In this document: positions 16,532-30,504 of the stretch, piece by piece | Numbering within the stretch: the stretch's first letter is position 1 | Layout: each line of letters starts with the position of its first letter | Made by a program: the position numbers and the translations under genes | The notes under the pieces: generated by a model | Databases searched by the model: none | Seen by the model: only the letters and a program-made list of their open reading frames with translations | What the model was told of the DNA's origin: nothing | DNA from: Meiothermus sp. QL-1 | GTDB taxonomy: Bacteria; Deinococcota; Deinococci; Deinococcales; Thermaceae | NCBI RefSeq assembly: GCF_003351145.1 | Contig: NZ_QQSV01000005.1 | Coordinates: 62,001 to 126,000, forward strand | Direction of reading: 5' to 3' | Length of the DNA stretch: 64,000 nt

Positions 16532-18478
16532 ATGCCAGTTCCGTCCCGCTCCCGCCGGCTGAAGGCGGGCCTCACGACCACCCTTGCTAGGGAATTACTC
16601 TCTGCCAGCAGCAAACAAGCCTTTGAGCGAAGTCTGGATAAAATACTAAAAAGCCTTCCCCCGGGGGCGCAGGGCTTCTGGTGGGTCGAGGAAAGCCCCG
16701 GACAGTTTGGCCTGAAGGCCCATCTGGGGCTACCTGTCCTAAGGCCAGAAGAGGTAGGCAAGGTGGGCGAAGGCGCCTTCCGCAAGGCCTACCGGGGAAG
16801 CCTTAGGGACTGGCGCCGGGGCCGGCCCGCCCTCCTCGAGGGAGCCCACCTCCTGCTGCGCCTGCTGCCCCAGGCGCCGGCCTGGCTGGAAGGGCTCGAG
16901 CGGGGCAGCAACCTCATCCTGCCCCTGGCTGAAGAAGAGCGGGTCTGGGCCTTGCTGCACCTCTACACCCCCTTCCCGCAGCGGGCCAAGGCCCAAAAGC
17001 TGGGGTCGCTCGTAAAAGGGCTGGCCCCCCTCCTGCGCGCCGTATACCTGCGGGAAGCCGCCGAGCGTAGGGGACTGTGGCTTTCCCTAATCAACACCCT
17101 GCTCGGCACCCAGCAGCGGTCTACCCCAGAGCCTTCGGAGAAAACGGACCTCCCCTCCTGGCTCGAGCTCCACCTCCGGGACACCCTGGAAGAGGCCACC
17201 CGCCTCCTGGAAGCCGAAGGGGCCCGCCTCGTCCAGCTCGAGGGCCCGGTCCGCACCCTAGTCCAGGCCGGCTGGGGGGCCGGGCTGCCGGTCGAGCTGG
17301 CCCTCCAGCACGGCCTGGGTGAAAGTCTAAAAAGCGGGCAGCAGATCGGGATTCCCCGTTACGACCTGTACCCCAAGGCCTGCCCTGCGCTGGTCGAGGC
17401 CGGGCTGCGCAGCCTGTTCGCCCTGCCCATCCCCCGGCAAAGCCACGCCTTGCTGTTCTTCAGTACCCAGCCCAACTGGCTGCCCGACGCCCAGACCCAG
17501 GCCCTGCTGAGGGACATGGCCGCGGCCATCGGGGTGGTTCAGACAGAGTGGACCCTGCGGCAGGAGCTGGCCCGGGCCGCGCTGACCGACCCCCTAACCG
17601 GGTTGGGCAACCGTCGGGCCTTCGAGCACGATCTCAAGAGAATTCAGGAAAGCCCGGACCGGCGCCTGACCATGCTGGTGCTGTTCGACCTGGACAGCTT
17701 CAAGCAGATCAACGACACCTACGGGCATGTGCAGGCCGACCACGTCCTGGCCCGGCTAGGGGGGGTCTTGCGCTCCAAAGCCCGGGCGGGCGACCGGGCC
17801 TACCGGCTTGGGGGCGATGAGTTTGCCCTCCTCATTGAAGGGCCCGGCCATCTCAAGCCCCTGCGCGTAGCCGAACGCTACCGGGCGCTGATCGAGGAGA
17901 TCCGGGTGGCAGAAAACACCTACCTGCGGGTCAGCCTGGGCTACGCAATCTATCCGCAGGACGCCGCCGACCCCGAAAGCCTCTGGCAGTTGGCCGATGA
18001 CCGCATGTACAAAGACAAACTCCAGCGCAAAAGCCGGGCCCCCGGTCCGCCCCCTCACGCCCTGGCCCAGTACCAGACCCCCCTGGTTCGGCTGGCCCGG
18101 CGGCTGGGGGCCAGGCTCGGGCTGGGTCCAGAGGAAATGAACGCGCTCCAGGCCGGCTGCTACCTTTTGCAGCTTGCCACGGGCGAGCTGCGCCCCAACC
18201 CAGAAATGACACTGCCCAACGGGCTTCTGCGCGAGGCAGCACGGATGCTGCTTTACCTGCACAGCCCCTGGGAAGGGAAGGCCGGCCGGGGCAGCGAGCC
18301 CATCCCTTGGGCGGCGCGGGTGCTTCAGGCGGCCCACGGGTTCATCCAGGCTCTTCGAAGCATGAAAGACCCCAAGGAGGCGCTGGAGGCGCTCCGAAAA
18401 GACCCGCGCTTCGACCCTGGGGTGGTGAAGGCTTTTCCACCGCCAGAAGAGCTAGGGGAACTGCTCTCCCAAGGCTAG
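16532..18478 (+). CDS. GAF-GGDEF diguanylate cyclase with degenerate HD-GYP-like tail
   Basis: A 648-residue cytosolic signalling protein. Residues about 1-340 form one or two GAF-like sensor modules. The GGDEF domain (about 345-495) has D-P-L-T-G-L-G-N-R-R, F-D-L-D-S-F-K-Q-I-N-D, an intact GGDEF at 427-431, and an RAGD I-site five residues before it, so it should make c-di-GMP with product inhibition. The last 140 residues follow the pattern of an HD-GYP phosphodiesterase (L-G-L-x-x-E-E-M-x-A-L, then I-P-x-A-A-R-V-L-x-A-A, E-A-L-E-A-L-R, F-D-P-x-V-V-K-A-F). The HD dyad and the GYP motif are missing, so this part is probably a regulatory relic. A GGAGGT site supports the start. The stop overlaps the end of the DUF305 gene. 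Confidence 0.85.
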   Translation: MPVPSRSRRLKAGLTTTLARELLSASSKQAFERSLDKILKSLPPGAQGFWWVEESPGQFGLKAHLGLPVLRPEEVGKVGEGAFRKAYRGSLRDWRRGRPALLEGAHLLLRLLPQAPAWLEGLERGSNLILPLAEEERVWALLHLYTPFPQRAKAQKLGSLVKGLAPLLRAVYLREAAERRGLWLSLINTLLGTQQRSTPEPSEKTDLPSWLELHLRDTLEEATRLLEAEGARLVQLEGPVRTLVQAGWGAGLPVELALQHGLGESLKSGQQIGIPRYDLYPKACPALVEAGLRSLFALPIPRQSHALLFFSTQPNWLPDAQTQALLRDMAAAIGVVQTEWTLRQELARAALTDPLTGLGNRRAFEHDLKRIQESPDRRLTMLVLFDLDSFKQINDTYGHVQADHVLARLGGVLRSKARAGDRAYRLGGDEFALLIEGPGHLKPLRVAERYRALIEEIRVAENTYLRVSLGYAIYPQDAADPESLWQLADDRMYKDKLQRKSRAPGPPPHALAQYQTPLVRLARRLGARLGLGPEEMNALQAGCYLLQLATGELRPNPEMTLPNGLLREAARMLLYLHSPWEGKAGRGSEPIPWAARVLQAAHGFIQALRSMKDPKEALEALRKDPRFDPGVVKAFPPPEELGELLSQG

Positions 18479-19050
18479 CGCATCGCCTCGAGCCAAGCCC
18501 GAAACTGGGCCACCTCCCGACTCTGCAGCGCAATTACCTCCTGGCAAAAGCGCTTGAGCTCGAGCCGGCCCGCTTTCTGCAAGCAAAGGCGAGACATCGC
18601 CACGGCCTCTTCGTGGTGGGGAATCATGCCCTCCAGAAAGGCCCTTTCGGCCCGCCCGGTCTGCATCCCCTGCCGGGTGCTCCTCTGCATGGGCTCCATA
18701 CCGGCCCGCATCATCTGCAGGTAGCGCGGGCTGGGGGCCACGCCGTACCAGGCTTTGAGCCAGCCCGTAAGCTGGGCAATTTCCTTGTTCTGCACGGCAA
18801 TAATCTCCTGGGCCGCCTTGCGGATGCGGGCCTCCTTCGAGAGCTTCAGTATGGCCTCCGCCATCTCCACCGCTCCCCTGTGGTGTTCGATCATCATGGA
18901 CATGTAGGCGATGTCGAAGTCGCGCCCCGAGAGCTTTTTGAGCTCGGTCATGGACTGCATGGCCATACCGCCGTGTGCGCCGTGGTCGCTCTGGGCCAGG
19001 CCCCACCCGAGCAGCAGGGCCGCTACGAAGCCGAACATTTTTGCGTGCAT
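18475..19050 (-). CDS. DUF305-family periplasmic protein of the copper operon
   Basis: A 191-residue exported protein: an N-terminal signal peptide (about residues 1-21, ending G-L-A-Q-S), then two DUF305 repeats. Each repeat has a D/E-x-x-M-I-x-H-H motif (Y-M-S-M-M-I-E-H-H and L-E-G-M-I-P-H-H-E-E) rich in Met and His. This family has a ferritin-like helical fold and is often found beside copper genes. ATG 19050 has a strong GAGGAGG site and places the signal peptide correctly. An upstream ATG at 19137 overlaps the copA stop but would bury the signal sequence. As the last gene after copA, it probably helps bind or buffer periplasmic copper. Confidence 0.82.
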   Translation of the reverse strand: MHAKMFGFVAALLLGWGLAQSDHGAHGGMAMQSMTELKKLSGRDFDIAYMSMMIEHHRGAVEMAEAILKLSKEARIRKAAQEIIAVQNKEIAQLTGWLKAWYGVAPSPRYLQMMRAGMEPMQRSTRQGMQTGRAERAFLEGMIPHHEEAVAMSRLCLQKAGRLELKRFCQEVIALQSREVAQFRAWLEAMR

Positions 19051-19076
19051 ATGCGCCTCCTCAGACTTGTTATGAA

Positions 19077-19098
19077 CTAACCCGCAAGCGGGCGTTAG
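19077..19098 (-). terminator. Hairpin between copA and the DUF305 gene
   Basis: CCCGC-AA-GCGGG with outer CTAA/TTAG pairing and a small bulge. There is no T-run, so it may be an mRNA processing or partial attenuation structure rather than a full terminator. Confidence 0.3.
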
Positions 19099-19133
19099 CC
19101 ACCTGTGTTGATTGGGGGTTTCCACTAAAAAAC

Positions 19134-21613
<2,480 letters not shown>

Positions 21614-21623
<10 letters not shown>

Positions 21624-21895
21624 TTCAGCACCTCCATCAGCTCGTCCACCATCTCCTTGGCCTCACCCCGTAAAGCGGCGCTGGCCACGTGGTGCTCGAG
21701 GTGGCTCCTGAGCACCATCTCGCCCACCTTGTCCAAAGCGCCCTGCACCGCCTTGAGTTGCTTGAGCACATCCACGCAGTAGGGCTCGCCCTCCAGCATC
21801 CGGATAACCCCCTCCAGATGCCCCTTGGCCGAGAGCAGGCGGAGCCTGGCCTCCTGCCGCACCTTGGGCTCCAGGTGCAGGTGCCCGCGCGGCAT
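21614..21895 (-). CDS. csoR: Copper-sensing repressor CsoR
   Basis: A 93-residue all-helical CsoR/RcnR-family repressor. The copper ligands visible are C40 (P-Y-C-V-D), H65 and H69 (S-H-L-E-H-H-V). This Cys-His-His set is known from the Thermus thermophilus protein, whereas Mycobacterium CsoR uses Cys-His-Cys. Copper binding releases DNA. Its start overlaps the copZ stop and its end overlaps the copA start, so copZ-csoR-copA form one unit. A perfect GC-rich dyad upstream of copZ is the evident operator. Confidence 0.95.
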
Positions 21896-22092
21896 CAGGC
21901 CACCCGGGCCCTGTAGCCCTCCTCCTCCACCGCCCGCACCAGGGCCTCAGGGGCTGCCTGCCCCTCCACCCGGGCCTGGCCCGGCTCGAGCGAGACCTCC
22001 ACCCGCACCACCCCGGGTACCCTCTTCAGCGCCTCCATCACATGCCGCACGCAGTTCTGGCAGCTCATGCCCTCAATCTCCAGGACAACCAT
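21895..22092 (-). CDS. copZ: Copper chaperone CopZ (HMA domain)
   Basis: A 65-residue single heavy-metal-associated domain with the Cu(+) motif M-S-C-Q-N-C (C11 and C14) in the first loop, and length typical of Atx1/CopZ. It should bind cytosolic Cu(+) and hand it to the N-terminal domains of CopA. It is the first gene of the copper operon, 12 bp downstream of the CsoR operator. Confidence 0.93.
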   Translation of the reverse strand: MVVLEIEGMSCQNCVRHVMEALKRVPGVVRVEVSLEPGQARVEGQAAPEALVRAVEEEGYRARVA

Positions 22093-22103
22093 AGGTTAGA
22101 GAC

Positions 22104-22129
22104 TAACCCACCCCAGGAGGGGTGGGGTA
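22104..22129. promoter_or_regulatory. CsoR operator
   Basis: Perfect 8-bp arms CCCACCCC (22107-22114) and GGGGTGGG (22119-22126) around AGGA, flanked by TA-A on the left and G-TA on the right. This pattern closely matches the GC-rich pseudo-palindrome known for M. tuberculosis CsoR (CCCACCCC...GGGGTGGG with flanking TA). It sits just upstream of copZ. A second small dyad, GGTTAG-AGA-CTAACC (22094-22108), abuts the start codon. Confidence 0.85.
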
Positions 22130-22156
22130 GGGCTGGCCTTACAATCGGGCCTGGCC

Positions 22157-25639
<3,483 letters not shown>

Positions 25640-25643
<4 letters not shown>

Positions 25644-26791
25644 ACCCCCTCCACCACCCCGGCGATGCGCTCCAGCGCCTCTGCCAGCACCTTTTGGCTG
25701 GTAGCAAAGTTGAGCCTAAGCCAGCCGGCGTAAAAAGGCCCAAAAGCTCGCCCGTCGCTCAGGCCCACCCGGCCCCGCTCGAGCACCTTCTGGTAGGCCT
25801 CCTCCCCCAAAGCCTGGCGGAAATCGAGCCAGGCCAGGTAGGTGCCCTCCGGGGGCGTGTAGCCTACCTGGGGCAGCCGGCTTTGCAGAAAAGCGCTCAG
25901 AAAATCGCGGTTGGCCCGAAGCTGGGCCCGCACCGCCTCCAGCCAGGGTCGCCCATGCTCCAAAGCTGCCCGCCAGGCCGCCATGGAGAGCACATTGGGG
26001 TGCCCCCCCAGGCCCTTGAGCACCTGGGCCAGGGCTGCGAGGAGCCTGGGGTTGTGGCTGATCACCACCCCGCCCCCCAGCCCGGCGGTGTTGTAGGCCT
26101 TGCCAGGACCGGTGAGGGTAACGGTGCGCTGGGCAATCTCAGGACCAAGGGAGGCCAGGGGCACGTGGTCTCTTTCAAAGACCAAATCGGCCCATAATTC
26201 GTCCACCATCACCCAAAGCCGGTGCTCCAGGGCAAACTCGGCCAGCCGCAAAAGCTCCTCCCGCCGGAAAACCCGGCCGGTGGGGTTTTGCGGGTTGCAG
26301 AGCATCAAAAGCCGGGTGCGGGGGGTGACCAGCCGCTCGAGCTGCTCGAAGTCGATGGCCCAGCCCTGGGTGGTGGGCTGCAAGGGGTTGTAGCGCACCT
26401 CCCGCTGGTGCTCCCGCAGCGCGTTCAGGAAGGGAGGGTAGACCGGAACCTGGATAATCACCTCATCCCCGGGGCTGCTCAAAGCCAGCACGCTGGCATA
26501 GATGCCGGGCACCACCGAGCTGGTGAGGAGCAGGTTCTCCGGGCTGAGGTCCTTCAGGCCCTTGCCGGCCTGATCTTCCACGATGCGCTCCAAAAGCTCT
26601 CCATCCCCTCGCGGGGGGGGGTAGCCCAACCCGAGCCGCAACCGCTCCTCCACCGCCCGGAGGATGGCCTCGGCAACAGGAAAGTCCATGTCGGCCACCC
26701 AAAGCGGCAGCACATCTGGGGGGTAGAAGTGCCACTTGAGGCTGTAGCCGTGAGGGTCGCGCAGGAGGTGAGCGGGGAGCTCGAGCTGCAT
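25640..26791 (-). CDS. MalY/PatB-family C-S lyase (PLP enzyme)
   Basis: A 383-residue fold-type I PLP enzyme. The opening is typical of the cystathionine beta-lyase-like PatB/MalY group (W-V-A-D-M-D-F near residue 33). It also shows L-C-N-P-Q-N-P-T-G-R, V-D-E-L-W-A-D-L, and the PLP lysine in T-G-P-G-K-A-Y-N-T-A-G-L. The family cleaves C-S bonds of cystathionine or cysteine conjugates, or acts as an aminotransferase. The P-G-K-A-Y version of the usual S-K-x-F-N motif is slightly unusual. It heads the pair with glgA. Confidence 0.85.
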
Positions 26792-26809
26792 GCCTCTAGC
26801 TTATCGCCT

Positions 26810-27955
26810 TCAGCCCTCCAACCCCCGTGGCAGGAACTCCTCGCCCTCCTCCGCCACCACCTGGTCCCGTCCACCCCCCTTGGCCCGGTACATGGCCTCG
26901 TCGGCCCGGCTCAAAAGGGCTGCTGGGGTATCCCCGGGCCGATAGGCGGCCACCCCGATGCTCAGCGTGACGGAAACCCCGGTCAGCGGACTCTGGCGCA
27001 CCACCTCCAAAAGCCGCTGGGCCAGGCGCTGGGCCTGGGGCAGGTCGGTTCCGGGGGCCAGCAACAAGAACTCCTCCCCGCCCCAGCGGGCCAGCACGTC
27101 GTTCTCCCGCAGGTGCCGCTGCAACCGGGCCGCCACCTCGCGCAAAACCTGGTCGCCCACCGAGTGGCCGTAGGTGTCGTTGACCAGCTTGAAGCGGTCT
27201 ATATCGGCCAGCAGCAGGGCCAGGGGCTGCCCATAGCGCCGGGCCCGCTCCAGCTCGAGCTCCAACACCTCCTGCATGCCCCGCCGGTTGAGCAGGCCGG
27301 TGAGGGCGTCGGTGTGGGCCATCTGGTGCATTTGGGCGTAGTAGCGGCGCAAATAGGCCAGCACGAAAAGGAGCATCAGGAAGGCTAGGTTGGAAAGCAC
27401 AAACTGCAGGGTGGTGTTGAGGGCGGTGTGGTTGATCTGCGGGCTTTGGAGCAGACCCAGCCCCCCCAGCAAAACCCCCAGCCCCAGGTAGCCCAGGGAG
27501 AAGTACAGGGCCTGGCGGCGCCTTAGGAGCACGAAGGCCATCAGGTAGACCACGGGAAACCAGAGCAAAGCAGGGCTGATGCCATCGCGGCGGTGCAGGA
27601 AATGGGAAGCCTCGTAGTACACCGCCCCAAGCTCGTACACGCCTATCAAGACCAGGGCCAACTGCCAGACCTGGCGGATGCGCTCGGGGTTGCGCAGAAG
27701 GTAGATTTCCAGCAGCAAAAAGCACAGGGCCAGCGGCCAGAGCAGCCAGCGATCCAGCAAGTTGAGCTTACCCGCAGCCACCGAAAACCCCCAAGCCGCC
27801 AGGGCTGCTGCCGCTCCCATGGGCAGAAGCCAAAGGGTCACCCTGAGGCGCAGGCCCTCCAAGGGGTCGGCTACCTCCAAGGTGGCGTAGGGATCGAGGT
27901 TATGGCGGGTCATAGCGGAACACCGGGGAGCTTCAGAACGCCGCTCGTAGAGCAT
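26810..27955 (-). CDS. Membrane-bound diguanylate cyclase
   Basis: A 381-residue protein with six hydrophobic helices (about residues 39-61, 67-86, 96-114, 128-145, 149-169, 183-202) followed by a GGDEF domain. The domain has D-A-L-T-G-L-L-N-R-R, A-D-I-D-R-F-K-L-V-N-D, and the active site GGEEF at 292-296. REND five residues before it forms the inhibitory I-site. It should synthesise c-di-GMP in response to a membrane cue. ATG 27955 has an AGGAGGT site 4 nt upstream; later starts lack one. It is the second c-di-GMP cyclase in this window. Confidence 0.9.
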   Translation of the reverse strand: MLYERRSEAPRCSAMTRHNLDPYATLEVADPLEGLRLRVTLWLLPMGAAAALAAWGFSVAAGKLNLLDRWLLWPLALCFLLLEIYLLRNPERIRQVWQLALVLIGVYELGAVYYEASHFLHRRDGISPALLWFPVVYLMAFVLLRRRQALYFSLGYLGLGVLLGGLGLLQSPQINHTALNTTLQFVLSNLAFLMLLFVLAYLRRYYAQMHQMAHTDALTGLLNRRGMQEVLELELERARRYGQPLALLLADIDRFKLVNDTYGHSVGDQVLREVAARLQRHLRENDVLARWGGEEFLLLAPGTDLPQAQRLAQRLLEVVRQSPLTGVSVTLSIGVAAYRPGDTPAALLSRADEAMYRAKGGGRDQVVAEEGEEFLPRGLEG

Positions 27956-28045
27956 CTTACCTCCTAGGGGCACCTCCCAACGCCAAATCTCAGCCATGCC
28001 TTTACTGGGTACCCCCTTTGCGAAGGAAGGGTAGCAAACCCCCCC

Positions 28046-28073
28046 TTAACCAGGTCTGAACGCGGGCTATACT
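28046..28073 (+). promoter_or_regulatory. Probable leaderless promoter of rnhB
   Basis: TATACT (28068-28073) ends 6 nt before ATG 28080; TTAACC (28046-28051) lies 16 bp upstream as a weak -35. No ribosome site is visible. Confidence 0.5.
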
Positions 28074-28079
28074 GGCTCG

Positions 28080-28712
28080 ATGAAAGCACCTTTGGAGGCC
28101 GAGTGGTGGGACCTGGGGCTGCGGGTGGCCGGGGTGGATGAGGCCGGGCGGGGGGCCTGGGCCGGACCGGTGGTGGCAGCGGCGGTAATCCTGCCCGGTC
28201 CCGGGGCCTACCCCTTTGCCGACTCCAAGACCCTCACCCCCGCCGAGCGCGCAGCGCTGGAAAGCCTCGTAAAGGAGGTGGCCCTGGCCTTCGCGGTGGG
28301 CTGGGCCAGCCACGAAGAGGTCGACCGGCTGGGCGTGCTGCAGGCCACCCATCAAGCCGCCCTGCGGGCCCTGGCCCAGCTCACACCCCGACCCCAGGCC
28401 CTCCTGACCGACTACCTGCGCCTGGAACCCGTTTGGCGGACCTACGCCGAGACCCCCACCGCCCCCCTCTGCGCCCCTCCCAAGGCCGACCGGCTAAGCC
28501 CCAGCGTGGCTGCGGCCAGCATCCTGGCCAAGCAAGCCCGCGACCGCTACATGGAGGCCCTGGAGGCGCGCTACCCTGGCTACGGCTTCGCCCAGCACAA
28601 GGGCTACGGCACCCCCCAGCACCAGGCCGCCCTCAGGCACCTGGGCCCCTGCCCTGAACACCGCCTGCGCTTTGCCCCGGTGGCCCGGCTGGGCCCTTTT
28701 GAACCGGGCTAG
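28080..28712 (+). CDS. rnhB: Ribonuclease HII
   Basis: A 210-residue RNase H-fold nuclease that cuts RNA in RNA/DNA hybrids and at single ribonucleotides. The signature G-V-D-E-A-G-R-G-A-W-A-G-P-V-V carries the first two acidic catalytic residues. F-A-D-S-K-T-L-T and A-S-I-L-A-K-Q-A-R-D-R follow, with Y-G-F-A-Q-H-K-G-Y-G-T near the end. The length is normal. It is transcribed alone, with the lipoprotein gene 58 bp downstream. Confidence 0.94.
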   Translation: MKAPLEAEWWDLGLRVAGVDEAGRGAWAGPVVAAAVILPGPGAYPFADSKTLTPAERAALESLVKEVALAFAVGWASHEEVDRLGVLQATHQAALRALAQLTPRPQALLTDYLRLEPVWRTYAETPTAPLCAPPKADRLSPSVAAASILAKQARDRYMEALEARYPGYGFAQHKGYGTPQHQAALRHLGPCPEHRLRFAPVARLGPFEPG

Positions 28713-28770
28713 AGCGCTCTTTCAGGTTTCTTTGGGGGAAAGGAGCTAGAATTCCAGGCAGGTGGTCGTG

Positions 28771-29253
28771 ATGCGCAAGGTGCTGCTGGTGGTGTTGGGG
28801 CTCCTGGCGGGCTGTGCGCCCAGTTCCGTAACAGTGGGGCTGGGGCTGCGCCTCGAGCTCAGCCCCGTCATCACCCGGTTCGAGCCCGACCGGGGACCCG
28901 GCTCCAGTTACCGGGTCGGCGAAAGCGTAAGGTTCTGGCTGAGCCTTACCCGACCGGGCTACATCACCCTGGCGGCCATAGACCCCGACGGGGTGGCCTA
29001 CGAATTCGACCGGCTCTTCCTCAACCCGGGGACCCACCTCCTCTCGGGCCCCCCTGGCTACCGCTACGAGCTCCGCCCTCCTCTGGGCCTCCAGCGGGTG
29101 CGGGCCATCTACACCGATACCCCTCATCCCCCCGGCCTTGTGCTGCGGGGCCGCTATACCGCCTCGGGCTGGGAGCAGCAGACCTACCTCTACATCGAAC
29201 GTAGTGGCTCGAGGGTGCGCGACATCGCCGAGACCTACTTCTACATCCGCTAG
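28771..29253 (+). CDS. DUF4384-like lipoprotein
   Basis: 160 residues. A lipoprotein signal L-V-V-L-G-L-L-A-G-C (Cys about residue 14) is followed by an all-beta domain. Its S-Y-R-V-G-E-S-V-R-F-W-L-S, G-Y-I-T-L-A-A-I-D-P-D-G and L-N-P-G-T-H-L segments are typical of DUF4384 domains. Such domains occur on surface or periplasmic proteins in many bacteria with no defined activity. ATG 28771 is preceded by AGGTGG; a TAGAAT at about 28747 may be its -10 box. Confidence 0.7.
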   Translation: MRKVLLVVLGLLAGCAPSSVTVGLGLRLELSPVITRFEPDRGPGSSYRVGESVRFWLSLTRPGYITLAAIDPDGVAYEFDRLFLNPGTHLLSGPPGYRYELRPPLGLQRVRAIYTDTPHPPGLVLRGRYTASGWEQQTYLYIERSGSRVRDIAETYFYIR

Positions 29254-29276
29254 CCCCCCCCTCCAAACCCCCGCTA

Positions 29277-29305
29277 TTGATGACCCGTGATTCCGGGAAT
29301 ATAAT
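29277..29305 (+). promoter_or_regulatory. Strong housekeeping promoter of the TRAP binding protein gene
   Basis: TTGATG (29277-29282), exactly 17 bp, then TATAAT (29300-29305): the best consensus promoter seen in the window. The leader then contains a small hairpin GCCTA-AAATC-TAGGC (29326-29340) and a GGAGGAAA ribosome site before ATG 29365. Confidence 0.75.
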
Positions 29306-29364
29306 CTCATAGCACCCACTTGTGTGCCTAAAATCTAGGCTTTACTTCACCACGGAGGAAACCC

Positions 29365-30447
29365 ATGAAGCGACGCGAGTTTCTGAAAAAGGCAGGGATT
29401 GGCGCGGTAGCCGCCAGCAGCGTTTTCGGCCCGGTCTATGCCCAGACCCAGCCCCGCATCCGCTGGCGCATGGCCACGAGCTGGCCCCGCTCGCTGGACA
29501 CCCTCTTTGGGGGAGCCGAGCTGGTGGCTAGGCGGGTCTCTGAGCTGACCGAGGGGCGCTTCGAGATCCAGGTCTTCCCTGCAGGGGAGCTGGCACCGGG
29601 ATTGCAAGTGCTAGATGTGGTACAGGCCGGCAACGTGGAAATGGGCCACACCGCCAACTATTACTATATTGGCAAGAGCCCCTCGCTGGCCTTCGACACC
29701 GGGTTGCCCTTCGGCCTCAACCCCCGGCAGCAGAACGCCTGGCTCTACTTCGGCGGGGGTCTGCAGGCCATGCAGCGGGTGATCGCCGACTTCAACGCCA
29801 TCACCTTCCCCGCCGGCAACACCGGGGTGCAGATGGGCGGCTGGTTCCGCCGGGAGATCCGCGGCCCGGAGGACCTCAGGGGGCTGCGCTTCCGCATCCC
29901 CGGCCTAGGTGGCCAGGTGATGAGCCGGCTGGGCGCAACGGTGCAGACCCTGCCCGGGGGCGAGATCTATCTGGCCCTCGAGCGTGGGGCCATCGACGGG
30001 GCTGAGTGGGTAGGCCCCTACGACGACGAAAGGCTGGGGCTGCACAGGGCTGCCCGCTTCTACTACTACCCTGGCTGGTGGGAGCCTGGCTCCACGGTCT
30101 CGACCATCGTGAACCTCGAGCGCTGGCGCAGCCTGCCCAAGGCCTATCAGGAGGCTATCATCAGCGCCAGCCGCGAGGCCAACGACTCGGTCATGGCCGA
30201 GTACGATGCCAAGAACGCCCCGGCTCTGGCCCGCCTGGTACGGGCGGGGACCCAGCTCCGGCCCTACCCCACCAGCGTGCTGCAGGCAGCCAACCAAGCC
30301 GCCACAGCCCTCTACGACGAGATTGCCGCGCGCGACGCCACCTTCCGCGGCATCTACGAGGGCTGGAGGAGGTTCCGCGACGAGACGCGGCGTTGGTTCG
30401 CCACCAACGAGTTCCGCTACGACGACTTCGTGCGGACCCTGCGCTAG
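29365..30447 (+). CDS. TRAP transporter substrate-binding protein, TakP-like, Tat-exported
   Basis: A 360-residue DctP-family periplasmic receptor. The N-terminus M-K-R-R-E-F-L-K-K-A-G is a twin-arginine signal, with cleavage predicted after V-Y-A (about residue 26). The mature part has W-R-M-A-T-S-W-P, the Arg-containing G-L-R-F-R-I-P-G-L-G-G motif, and GAEWVGPYDDERLGLHRA with Y-P-G-W-W-E-P-G. These are hallmarks of the TakP/lactate-binding subgroup, which binds 2-oxoacids or lactate with a metal ion. No DctQ or DctM membrane genes are next to it, so it must use subunits encoded elsewhere. A strong promoter and terminator make it a one-gene unit. Confidence 0.9.
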   Translation: MKRREFLKKAGIGAVAASSVFGPVYAQTQPRIRWRMATSWPRSLDTLFGGAELVARRVSELTEGRFEIQVFPAGELAPGLQVLDVVQAGNVEMGHTANYYYIGKSPSLAFDTGLPFGLNPRQQNAWLYFGGGLQAMQRVIADFNAITFPAGNTGVQMGGWFRREIRGPEDLRGLRFRIPGLGGQVMSRLGATVQTLPGGEIYLALERGAIDGAEWVGPYDDERLGLHRAARFYYYPGWWEPGSTVSTIVNLERWRSLPKAYQEAIISASREANDSVMAEYDAKNAPALARLVRAGTQLRPYPTSVLQAANQAATALYDEIAARDATFRGIYEGWRRFRDETRRWFATNEFRYDDFVRTLR

Positions 30448-30462
30448 CCCAACAAACAATCC

Positions 30463-30487
30463 AACCCCCCACCAGGTGGGGGGTTTT
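30463..30487 (+). terminator. Rho-independent terminator after the TRAP binding protein gene
   Basis: A perfect stem AACCCCCCACC / GGTGGGGGGTT with a minimal turn at 30474, followed by TTTT. It lies 15 bp after the stop codon and may also serve the convergent cytochrome c552 gene. Confidence 0.9.
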
Positions 30488-30504
30488 GTGCTTGGGCGGG
30501 GCCC

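Noticed and set aside
22094-22126. The GC-rich dyad before copZ as a transcription terminator of the upstream SDR gene
   Set aside because: No T-tract follows on the minus strand, and the bases match a CsoR operator far better.
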